A stretch of 57,548 nt of DNA. Source: Myxococcales bacterium (GTDB taxonomy: Bacteria > Myxococcota_A > Polyangia > Polyangiales > Polyangiaceae). The notes below the pieces were generated by a model. That model made no database searches, was not told where the DNA came from, and saw nothing but the letters and a program-made list of their open reading frames with translations. The DNA is taken from NCBI GenBank assembly GCA_021847645.1, contig JAJZQG010000019.1, forward strand, positions 1 through 57,548, in the 5' to 3' direction. The translations under genes were made by a program, and so were the position numbers. Position 1 is the stretch's first letter. Every line of letters starts with the position of its first letter. Below, one piece after another: positions 48,439-55,544 of this stretch.

Positions 48439-48600
48439 GGTCTTTCCTCCGAAGGCGGCGAGACGGGGCACCGTCACCCCTGTCGTCCCAAGCCTGTTTG
48501 TCTCTAGACGCCTAGGCCGGAACAAACGGCTCACGGCAAATGCGTCGGGCCCGCATGACCCGGCCGGGTCGCGGCCCCAACCCTGCCGCGCGCTCGACGG

Positions 48601-49518
48601 TCACGTCCACTGCGCCCGCTCGACCAGGAACCTCTCGATCCTCGGCAGCACCAAGCCAGGCCGCTCGATCAGCACGAAGTGGCTGCCGTTGCGCACGTGC
48701 AGGTACTCGGCGCCCTTGACCCTTCGCGCGATCGCCCGCGACTGGTAGGGCGGCGTCAGGATGTCGAATCTGCCGCTGACCACCAGCGCCGGCAGCCGCA
48801 ACCGCGGCAAGTGGTGGAACGCCGAGTGCGCGTCGAGCTCTTGGAACAGCCGCAGGTAGTTCGGGAAGTTCTCCGGCTTGAACACGTCGGTTGTGTACTG
48901 CTCGAGCATCGAGCGCAGCTCGATCGCCCGGCGGCCGAGCAGCAGCCAGAACAGGCCCAGCGTTGCATAGGTGCCGGCGTTGCTCGTGCGCGCGAGCAGC
49001 TGGGCGATGAACGGCCTGGCCCGCACGAACTCGGTGATCTCGTGCATGTACCGCGGCAGCAGCGGGATCCGCGCTCCCGGCTGCATCGCCGAGGAGAACA
49101 CGTGCCCGTACGTCCCGTTGAGCAGGATCAGCCCGGCGAACCGCTCCTGCGCGATCGACGCGGCCTCCAGCGAGACCTGCACGCCCATGCTCCAGCCCAC
49201 CCACACCGCCTTGCGCACGCCCTCGGCGTCGAGGATCTCCAGACCGTCCTCCGCATGGTCGCGCACCGAAAGACGGCAGACCGTGTCGCACGGGGACTCG
49301 AACAGCCCGCGGTAGTCCCACGTGATGAAGCGGTACTGCTTGTAGAACGCTTCGATCAACGGCCGCCAGGCGTACAGGCGGCCGCCCAGCCCGTTGGCGA
49401 GCAGCACCGTGCGCTCTCCCTCGCCGATCACCTCGTAGAACAGCTTCACTCCGTCGCGCGTCACCAACGAGCGCTCTTGCGCCGTCGAGAGCACGGAAGA
49501 CGATTCGGTCGAGTCCAT
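48601..49518 (-). CDS. alpha/beta hydrolase
   Basis: The 305-residue product is an alpha/beta-hydrolase fold protein. The oxyanion region is LLANGLGGRLYAW, strand 4 is FITWDYRGLF, the nucleophile elbow is GWSMGVQ with Ser110, the catalytic Asp is in GRFDILTP and the His is in NGSHFVLIERP. It has no signal peptide, so it acts in the cytoplasm. Substrate is unknown; esterase or haloperoxidase-like relatives are possible. A GTG 36 bases upstream (49554) is an alternative start. It is followed by the Pro-rich lipoprotein gene 160 bases on and preceded by the O-methyltransferase gene in the same direction. Confidence 0.88.
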   Translation of the reverse strand: MDSTESSSVLSTAQERSLVTRDGVKLFYEVIGEGERTVLLANGLGGRLYAWRPLIEAFYKQYRFITWDYRGLFESPCDTVCRLSVRDHAEDGLEILDAEGVRKAVWVGWSMGVQVSLEAASIAQERFAGLILLNGTYGHVFSSAMQPGARIPLLPRYMHEITEFVRARPFIAQLLARTSNAGTYATLGLFWLLLGRRAIELRSMLEQYTTDVFKPENFPNYLRLFQELDAHSAFHHLPRLRLPALVVSGRFDILTPPYQSRAIARRVKGAEYLHVRNGSHFVLIERPGLVLPRIERFLVERAQWT

Positions 49519-49614
49519 GACCCGGCATCGTACACCGAAATCGTGCTCGCTCACGTGGGCCGGTCGTCGTCGGCAGCACCCGTCGCGGTACGAAGGTGGT
49601 GGGGCGAACGCGCT

Positions 49615-50259
49615 TCAGGCGAGCCGCGTGGCGATCATCATGCCGTCGCGGATCGGCGCGATGCTCGCCGCCCAGCGCGGGTCCGTGGTGATGCGACGGG
49701 TGAACGTGCGGATCCCTTCGGTGGCCGCGCTGCGGTTCGTCGCGTCGAAGATGCGGCCGTGCCACAGCACGTTGTCGGCGATCAGCAGGCCGCCGGGCCG
49801 AATCTTGCCCGCAGCCGCATCCAGCGCGGCCGGGTAGCCCTCCTTGTCGATGTCGCAAAAGACGATGTCGAACGGGCCGTCGGTGCCCCGAAGGGTCTCG
49901 ACCGCCTCGCCGATGTCGAAGCGCACCACCTTCGCCAAGCCCAGGCGGCCCAGGTGATCGCGGGCGCGGCGCGACAGGTCTTCGTCCCAGACCACGTGGT
50001 GCACGACGCCTCCGCCGTTCTCGAGGACGGCCCGTGCGAACCAGGCGGTGGAATAGCCGAAGCCCGAGCCGAGCTCGAAGACCCTCCTGGCCCCGACGGT
50101 GCGCGCCATCTGGTAGCAGAGCTGTCCGCACACCGGCCCGATGATCGGGAAGTGCTGCTCGTGGGCGATGGCTTCCATGCGCTGGAGCTCGTCTGGACGC
50201 TCGGCAATCAGGGTTTCGAGGTAGCTTTGCACGCTGTCCCACTCGAATTCGGCTGCCAT
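49615..50259 (-). CDS. SAM-dependent O-methyltransferase (caffeoyl-CoA OMT-like family 3)
   Basis: The 214-residue product has the SAM-binding motif RRVFELGSGFGYSTAWF (about 59-75). The acidic metal site is VFCDIDKEGYP (Asp136) with ADNVLWHG (Asp162-Asn163), typical of metal-dependent catechol or caffeoyl-CoA-type O-methyltransferases. GGAGG lies about nine bases before the ATG. It is divergent from the DUF1847-rhodanese gene with a 148-bp gap. The bacterial substrate is unknown; phenolic compounds or small polyketides are possibilities. Confidence 0.88.
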   Translation of the reverse strand: MAAEFEWDSVQSYLETLIAERPDELQRMEAIAHEQHFPIIGPVCGQLCYQMARTVGARRVFELGSGFGYSTAWFARAVLENGGGVVHHVVWDEDLSRRARDHLGRLGLAKVVRFDIGEAVETLRGTDGPFDIVFCDIDKEGYPAALDAAAGKIRPGGLLIADNVLWHGRIFDATNRSAATEGIRTFTRRITTDPRWAASIAPIRDGMMIATRLA

Positions 50260-50407
50260 GACGATCGCCTCCGTGGAGCCGAACATGCGACGGAGCCAGG
50301 CTGGTGTCGAGCCTGGCCGAACCCTCCGGGCAGCCGACGGCTCCAACGGCCGAGCCGCCCAGCCGACGACCTTTGCGCGACCGGTCGAGGCGCTCACTCC
50401 TTCGATC

Positions 50408-51352
50408 ATGAGCTGCACGACTTGCCGCAACAAAGCTTGCCGAACCCAGGCGCGGGACTGCTTCGACGTCAAGGCGCCGAGCCTCGAGGCCTATGCCGCG
50501 CCGCAAACGCGCCAGATCGCGCTGGCCGCGTCGCGTCTCATCGACAACGGACGCGCCGGCACGCTCGACCGTCTCGAGGAGATCATCGAGTACTGCCGCG
50601 ACATGGGCTACTCGCGGGTTGGCGTGGCGTACTGCTTCGGCTTCCCCGAGCTGGCCGAGCGTCTGCAGAGCCGCCTCAAGCAGGCCGGCCTCACGCCCAT
50701 CATGGTGCAGTGCACGGCAGGCGGCGTGCGAGAGCGCGAGATCGACGAGAGCAAGACCAAGGACACGGTCTCGTGCAACCCGGCCGGCCAGGCGCGCGTG
50801 CTCGAGAAGCGAGGCGCCCAGTTCGTGATCGAAATGGGCCTGTGCATGGGGCACGACGTAATCCTGCACCAGGAGCTCGAGGTGCCCTTCACGACCTTCC
50901 TGGTGAAGGACCGGGTACACGACCACCACCCGGCGAGGACGCTGGGCTCGGTGGCCGATCCCATGGCCCGGTTCCTGGAAGAGATGGACGACTCGTTCCG
51001 CATGATTCCGGGCCACAAGCTGCGCGCCTGGCTCGGGGAGGACGAGCCGGATCGGCCGGTGGTGCTGGACCTCAGAGCGGCCGAGGCGTACGCCAACGGG
51101 CACATCCCGGGCAGCATTCGCGCCCCGCTGCGCGCGCTGCCCAAGCTGATCAAGGAGATACTCCCGGACAAGAAGCGACGCATCGTGTGCGTGTGCCAGG
51201 GGTCGGTGCAATCCGCCTATGCCGTGGCGTTCCTGTACGAGCGCGGGTATCGCAACGCGTACAACCTCTCGGGCGGGTTCTCGCGCTGGCAGAGCGACGG
51301 GCATCCGGTGGACAGCACGCGCGTCGCGTCGGGTGCGGCCGCAAGCGCATAG
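50408..51352 (+). CDS. DUF1847-rhodanese fusion protein
   Basis: The 314-residue product has two parts. Residues 1-190 match the DUF1847 metal-binding family: CTTCRNKACRTQARDC at the N-terminus (Cys3, Cys6, Cys11, Cys18), VGVAYCFGFPELAE, MVQCTAGGV, TVSCNPAGQA and EMGLCMGHDV. Residues about 210-305 are a rhodanese domain with VLDLRAAEAYANGHIPGSIR and the active-site loop CVCQGSVQSAYAV, ending NLSGGFSRWQSDGHPV. The active-site loop is non-standard (CQGSVQS). The fusion suggests sulfur or metal handling in the cytoplasm, with the Cys set perhaps accepting sulfur from the rhodanese (inference). Upstream in-frame codons are open, so the start is not certain. Confidence 0.82.
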   Translation: MSCTTCRNKACRTQARDCFDVKAPSLEAYAAPQTRQIALAASRLIDNGRAGTLDRLEEIIEYCRDMGYSRVGVAYCFGFPELAERLQSRLKQAGLTPIMVQCTAGGVREREIDESKTKDTVSCNPAGQARVLEKRGAQFVIEMGLCMGHDVILHQELEVPFTTFLVKDRVHDHHPARTLGSVADPMARFLEEMDDSFRMIPGHKLRAWLGEDEPDRPVVLDLRAAEAYANGHIPGSIRAPLRALPKLIKEILPDKKRRIVCVCQGSVQSAYAVAFLYERGYRNAYNLSGGFSRWQSDGHPVDSTRVASGAAASA

Positions 51353-51388
51353 CGGGTTCGACGATCGCACGCCGGCACGGTGACCGCG

Positions 51389-51793
51389 CTAGCGTCGGGT
51401 GCCTGGTCGGGGCTGCACACAGCCGCCCTCGTGGGCCTTGCAGCGACCGAGCTTCGTGCAAGTGTCGGAGCGCGCGCAGTCCGCATCGCTCGCCGCCTGG
51501 CAGCTCTTGCGCGTTTGAGTGTCGGTCCTGAGCCTGTCGTCCGAGGGCACGAACACCGTCTCCGAGACCGCGGAGCATCGGCCGTAGTCGCGGCACACGG
51601 CCGCCTCGGAGCAATCGCGGTCCGAGGCGACCACGCACTTTCCGCCTTGAAAGGTGCAGCGACCCTCGCTGCTGCACTCCGAGCCGCACACCCAGCGGCA
51701 GCCGTTCGCGGCCAGGCTCATGACGCCGGCCAACGCCAGGACGGCGGTTCGCGTCCCCGGACGCCTCGTGAGACCTGCGCGGCTCATCGGCAT
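51389..51793 (-). CDS. Cys-rich repeat lipoprotein
   Basis: The 134-residue product has a signal peptide with lipobox SLAANGC. The mature part contains about 15 Cys in a repeated pattern: CGSECSSEGRC, DCSEAAVCRDYGRC and DCARSDTCTKLGRC, each followed by another Cys after a short loop. The DC-x4-C-x3-GxC repeat occurs in Polyangia surface proteins and suggests small disulfide knots. No enzyme motif is present. It is convergent with the DUF1847-rhodanese gene. Confidence 0.72.
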   Translation of the reverse strand: MPMSRAGLTRRPGTRTAVLALAGVMSLAANGCRWVCGSECSSEGRCTFQGGKCVVASDRDCSEAAVCRDYGRCSAVSETVFVPSDDRLRTDTQTRKSCQAASDADCARSDTCTKLGRCKAHEGGCVQPRPGTRR

Positions 51794-51879
51794 GATCCTA
51801 CCACGGCAGGAAGACCTTTTTGCCCGGCCCGGGGCATTCCCGCCGGGCGTACTCGGGCGAACGAATCGTCATCACAACC

Positions 51880-51908
51880 TTGACAGCGTAAACTGTAACG
51901 GTTAAAAG
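51880..51908 (+). promoter_or_regulatory. candidate promoter for the 43-residue peptide and merR
   Basis: A consensus TTGACA at 51880-51885 is followed after 17 bases by TAAAAG at 51903-51908, in a locally AT-rich spot. The spacer includes GTAAACTGTAAC, which could be an operator half-site pair. The -10 match is weak. Confidence 0.45.
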
Positions 51909-51949
51909 TGGCGCATCACTTGGTGGTGGTGACGACGTTGGAGGTCCCG

Positions 51950-52081
51950 ATGCACACCTACTTCGAACACGGTCCGCGGCGCCGCAACGACAGCGACATC
52001 GGCCCGTGGCTCCTCGCGCTGGTCGCGTTCCTCATCTTTTGGGGCAAGATGCTGGTCGTCGCGCAGCAGCTGCACCCCTGA
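51950..52081 (+). CDS. 43-residue single-pass membrane peptide
   Basis: The product is 43 residues: a short basic N-terminus (MHTYFEHGPRRRNDSD) and one hydrophobic helix (PWLLALVAFLIFWGKMLVVA), ending QQLHP. GGAGG lies five bases upstream of the ATG, one of the best-placed ribosome sites in the window, and a promoter-like element precedes it. It sits 60 bases upstream of the MerR gene in the same direction, so co-transcription is likely. Positive-inside topology puts the N-terminus in the cytoplasm. Function unknown. Confidence 0.6.
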   Translation: MHTYFEHGPRRRNDSDIGPWLLALVAFLIFWGKMLVVAQQLHP

Positions 52082-52141
52082 GGCGCGAACCGGGCTCTGG
52101 ACGGCCATCCGCGTATTTGCCCGCGGTGGCGCAAGGGAGCG

Positions 52142-52903
52142 ATGCTCATCGTGGACGTGGCAACGCCGAATGCACCGAAGAATCCCGAGAACGACCTGAC
52201 GATCGACGAGCTGTCGGCCAGGTCTCGGATCCCGAGCCGGACGATCCGGTTCTACCAGTCCAAGGGCGTGCTGGGGGCGCCGACGGTTCGCGGGCGCGTG
52301 GCGTACTACGGCGTTGCGCACCTCGAGCGGCTCAAGCTCATTGGGCAGCTGCAGGACCGCGGGCTGCGCATCGACACGATCCGTGAGCTGACTACGCGCA
52401 TCGACCGGGGCGAGCTCGATGTCAACGAATGGCTCGGCCTGGACGCGGAGATCCGCGCGCCGTGGGCGGAGGACCGGCCCCGGACGATGACCGAGGCCGA
52501 GATAGCCGAGCTTGCGGGGCCGGCGCGGCGCGACGGGCTTGTCGCGGAGTTGGTGCGCAAGGAGCTGGTGGCCCGGGACGGCGATGTGTTCGTGGTGCCG
52601 CGGCCGTCGTCGCTGCGGCTGGCGCTCAAGCTCGAGGCGGCGGGGGTGCCGGTGGCCGCGGCGGTGACGGCGATGAAGATCCTCGAGAAGCACCTGGGGC
52701 GGGCGTCGCGGGAGCTGGCGGACTTCTTCCTGGAGAGCGCGCGCCGCGATGAGCTGTTCGGCAGTCCGGCGGCGGTCGAGCAGATGCGTCCGATTGCGTT
52801 GGAAGCGGTCCGTCTGGTGTTCGCGCGGGAAATGGAGAAGGTGATGCGCGAGCTGGCGGAGTCGGGCAAGACCGCGCGGCTGGGCCGCAAGAAGAGCCGG
52901 TGA
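52142..52903 (+). CDS. MerR-family transcriptional regulator
   Basis: The 253-residue product has an N-terminal MerR winged helix (about 18-90): LTIDELSARSRIPSRTIRFY, QSKGVLGAPTVRGRVAYYG and LERLKLIGQLQDRGLRIDTI. The C-terminal part (about 115-245) is a longer helical effector domain without metal-binding Cys, so it is not a metal or SoxR-type sensor; a small organic ligand is likely. AAGGGAG lies just upstream. It is preceded by the 43-residue membrane peptide on the same strand. MerR proteins usually act on promoters with wide spacers; no such target is evident nearby. Confidence 0.88.
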   Translation: MLIVDVATPNAPKNPENDLTIDELSARSRIPSRTIRFYQSKGVLGAPTVRGRVAYYGVAHLERLKLIGQLQDRGLRIDTIRELTTRIDRGELDVNEWLGLDAEIRAPWAEDRPRTMTEAEIAELAGPARRDGLVAELVRKELVARDGDVFVVPRPSSLRLALKLEAAGVPVAAAVTAMKILEKHLGRASRELADFFLESARRDELFGSPAAVEQMRPIALEAVRLVFAREMEKVMRELAESGKTARLGRKKSR

Positions 52904-52906
52904 CGA

Positions 52907-53125
52907 GCTCGGGCTGGAAAGCGGCACAATCCGTATGAGACCTTCAGCTGCCATGTCGACGACCACGCCGCGGTGCTCATGACGGTGGGGCGCTACCGTC
53001 GAGACGGCGCGAGCGGTCCGGAGTACGTGATTACGGCGTCGACCTGGCCGGCGAACTACGTGCTAGACGGCTTCGAGCCGTGTGCCTACGGGTCGGATGA
53101 AGTGCCGGGCAACTTGCCGGGTTGA
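52907..53125 (+). pseudogene. C-terminal fragment of a secreted-type protein gene
   Basis: Directly after merR, one frame reads as protein with no start codon before it: PYETFSCHVDDHAAVLMTVG, RYRRDGASGPEYVITASTWP and ANYVLDGFEPCAYGSDEVPG, ending with a stop at 53123-53125. Composition is balanced and has a Cys pair, unlike chance frames. An internal ATG at 52979 could make a 48-residue peptide, but the coding look begins earlier. A remnant after deletion is the best reading. Confidence 0.42.
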
Positions 53126-53284
53126 CCGTAGGGCGACAGCGTTGTTCGTGCGCGCGGACCTTGATTGCGACGTCGACGTGGACCGCATCTTGACCTGACG
53201 CACTGCGTTTGTCTTTGTCATCGCCGGGGTGCACCGCTGCTCTAGGCGCAAGTATGGGCCGCACGTCATGAACTGCTGTGGTAT

Positions 53285-53307
53285 ATCTGATGCCACGTGC
53301 GTCAGAT
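53285..53307. promoter_or_regulatory. 23-bp inverted repeat upstream of the MYXO-CTERM-like gene
   Basis: Arms ATCTGA and TCAGAT flank an 11-base centre containing CACGTG, with only small mismatches across the centre. It lies 29-80 bases upstream of the possible starts of the next gene. Could be a regulator site; no regulator is assigned. Confidence 0.35.
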
Positions 53308-53365
53308 GTGACATGGTGCAGGGCAGTCATTACCTATGCTGGCCCCGCAAGGGTGGAGATCGACC

Positions 53366-55027
53366 GTGCAAACAGAGTGTGAGGCGGGTGTGAGTGGACG
53401 AGCAGCCCTCGTCGGGCTGTGTGTCGCGATCGGCGGATTCCTGGGCTCCGCCGGGACGGCGCGCGCAGGGGACACCTGCTACCTGGCGTCGTCAGCACAC
53501 TACTACTCGGACATGTGTGCCACGCAGACCAACGGGCAAGCCTACGAGTCGGCCCGGGCGCTGTCGAGCTTCTTTACGGCGCAAAACGGAGCGTCGTACC
53601 TCCTTGCCTGCAGCAACAGCGCCGTCGAAGTCTACGACGCAGCCAATCCAGCGATCATGGCGACTCCCTTGGCGACGCTCCGCATTCCGTGGGATTGGAA
53701 CGACATCGGCGGCACCGACGACCATTCCTACCAGTACCAGCATATCCTCGACGTGGCGACTGTGGATGACGCTCAGTTCCCGTACGCGGTAGTCTCGTTG
53801 GGCAACTATGGCTGGGACTTCTTGAAGCTGAACGGTGCCGGCTCGAAGTTCCTCGGCAACGGCTACGAGCCGGTGTCGGTGTTGGGGGTGCCGCGGCTCT
53901 ATTCGAAGACGGCGGTGTTCTCAGCCAACGGCGACGTCTACGTTGTGGGTCAGGCGCTCGACGCCGCGAGCATCTCGGTTTCTGACCCGTCCCTTCGCAT
54001 CTACCACATTGGCGGGAACGGCGTGAGCCCGGATACACTGTCGTGGTCTACCATGGATCAGGGAATCCCCGTGCCGATCGGCCACCCGGGAGACGTTTTC
54101 GACGACACGCAGTTCCCACTATCGACGAGTCTCCGCCCCTACGTGCTTGTCGACGACTCGGGTCACCGCGTGCTCCTTGTCGACGGCGGGTCGCAGGCGG
54201 CCGTCGTCAACATCGACACGCCGACCGCGCCGTCGCCGCTCGAGGTGAACACGCAGACGGGCATCGCGGGGGGCGCCGCGTGGGCCGTTGATCCCGTCCG
54301 TCATGTCTTGTGGGTTGCCAGCAGCAGCCAGACCGTGGTCAACGGGTACCTGGTCGCTACCGACCACGCGCCTGGCCTGAGCTCGCTCGAGCTGCAAGTC
54401 CCGTACACCAACGTGAACTACGACGCAGCGGACGCCGCGGCGGCCAACACGACGGGTGGGATGTCGGGGGTGGCCGTCAGCGGTGACCTGCTCACCGCAT
54501 GGGCCGTTACTTCCGGCGCATCCAGCTACCAGGACAGAAGCAGAATCGGCTATGTGAACCTTGCAGGGCCTGAGCCCGTCCTTTTGGGCGCGGCGGTCCC
54601 GTACACAAGCCTCGACTTGACCCGCAGCTGCGCCAATTCGGCGTACTACGAGGCGGTCGAGAACGTGCGGCCATTCCAGGTCAACGGGAGCGACTACGCG
54701 TCGCTTTCGCTCGAAGTTGACTTCGAGCTCGTGCAGCTGGACCCGGCGTGCATGGGGAAGACGGGCTCGGACGGCGGTAGCGCAGAGCAAGACGCGAGCA
54801 TGCAGGACGGCGGCGCCGACGCCGCTGACGAAGCCTTCGACAGCGGCATGCCCGATACCGGCGGGGCGGGTGGCGAGACCGCGCAAGGCGGTAGCGCTGG
54901 CCCACAAGCGCAGACCGCGGGGGCATGTGCTTGCGGCTTTGGAGCGCGAGCGACATCCGGTGCCTGGGCGCTTTGCGGGGCTGTTGCGGTGTTGGGCATC
55001 GTTCGCCGCAAGCGCCGTCGGAGGTGA
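53366..55027 (+). CDS. secreted beta-propeller-like protein with MYXO-CTERM-like tail
   Basis: The product is about 553 residues from the GTG at 53366, which has GGTGGAG eight bases upstream (ATG at 53336 and GTG at 53390 are alternatives). A signal peptide ends near GTARAGD. The body has repeated blade-like segments (YAVVSLGNYGWDFLKLNGAG, LRPYVLVDDSGHRVLLVDGG, VRHVLWVASSSQTVVNGYLV), suggesting a beta-propeller (inference). An Asp/Ala/Gly-rich linker follows. The tail CACGFGARAT, a hydrophobic stretch and final RRKRRRR fit the MYXO-CTERM sorting signal known from myxobacteria. Surface display is likely. By eye its codons are less GC-extreme than its neighbours. It is flanked by two gene remnants. 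Confidence 0.7.
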   Translation: MQTECEAGVSGRAALVGLCVAIGGFLGSAGTARAGDTCYLASSAHYYSDMCATQTNGQAYESARALSSFFTAQNGASYLLACSNSAVEVYDAANPAIMATPLATLRIPWDWNDIGGTDDHSYQYQHILDVATVDDAQFPYAVVSLGNYGWDFLKLNGAGSKFLGNGYEPVSVLGVPRLYSKTAVFSANGDVYVVGQALDAASISVSDPSLRIYHIGGNGVSPDTLSWSTMDQGIPVPIGHPGDVFDDTQFPLSTSLRPYVLVDDSGHRVLLVDGGSQAAVVNIDTPTAPSPLEVNTQTGIAGGAAWAVDPVRHVLWVASSSQTVVNGYLVATDHAPGLSSLELQVPYTNVNYDAADAAAANTTGGMSGVAVSGDLLTAWAVTSGASSYQDRSRIGYVNLAGPEPVLLGAAVPYTSLDLTRSCANSAYYEAVENVRPFQVNGSDYASLSLEVDFELVQLDPACMGKTGSDGGSAEQDASMQDGGADAADEAFDSGMPDTGGAGGETAQGGSAGPQAQTAGACACGFGARATSGAWALCGAVAVLGIVRRKRRRR

Positions 55028-55049
55028 TGGACGACGCGCGACGTCGGCG

Positions 55050-55297
55050 CTCTTGCGCGGCTGGCCGCAGCTGGCCGCGGGTTCGGCTGCCCACAAGGCG
55101 TTGAACACCAGCTGACTGGTGGCGTCGTCGACCTCGTGCAGCTCGGCCATGCTTCGCAGCGCGTTGACCGCGCGAATCCAAGCGTTGCGAGCACGAATCA
55201 AGTCGGCCGAGGTCATGCCCTCGGGCACGCCCTGCTCGGCGGCGCGCGCGTCCTCGAGCTCTACACGCTGGACGCGGACATCGGCTATGGTCGCCCG
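55050..55297 (-). pseudogene. C-terminal remnant of a helical protein gene
   Basis: On the minus strand one frame reads as a coherent helical protein: RATIADVRVQRVELEDARAA, MTSADLIRARNAWIRAVNAL and VDDATSQLVFNALWAAEPAA. No start or upstream domain continues it: preceding sequence in frame becomes low-quality Arg/Pro-rich. It looks like the surviving end of a larger gene. The rest of the gap (55298-55544) shows nothing I can name. Confidence 0.38.
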
Positions 55298-55544
55298 ATC
55301 GCGCGGTGTCGCGGCGCGTGCTGGATTCGAGTGCTTTCGGGCCGACAGTGACCGAAGGACCTTCCACGGTGAGTGGCACGCGCCTGCTCGAGCTCGCGCA
55401 ACCGACGCGGCTGACCATGGACGCCGGGAACGCAAGCCCATGCGGCCCGGGGCATGCTGCTGGGGCTTTCGTGGAGCACGACGTTCTGACGGGCCGGGGA
55501 CGTGGTCGAGGTCCGGGGACGGGCGCGCGCCGCCTCTGGCGTCG

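Noticed and set aside
48512..51370. Very long minus-strand open frame and its plus-strand counterpart
   Set aside because: Both run across several well-supported genes in other frames and have Arg/Pro/Ala-rich noise composition with no motif.
53031..53330. 99-codon minus-strand frame upstream of the propeller-like gene
   Set aside because: Noise-like composition, overlaps the better-looking plus-strand remnant and the inverted repeat, no ribosome site.
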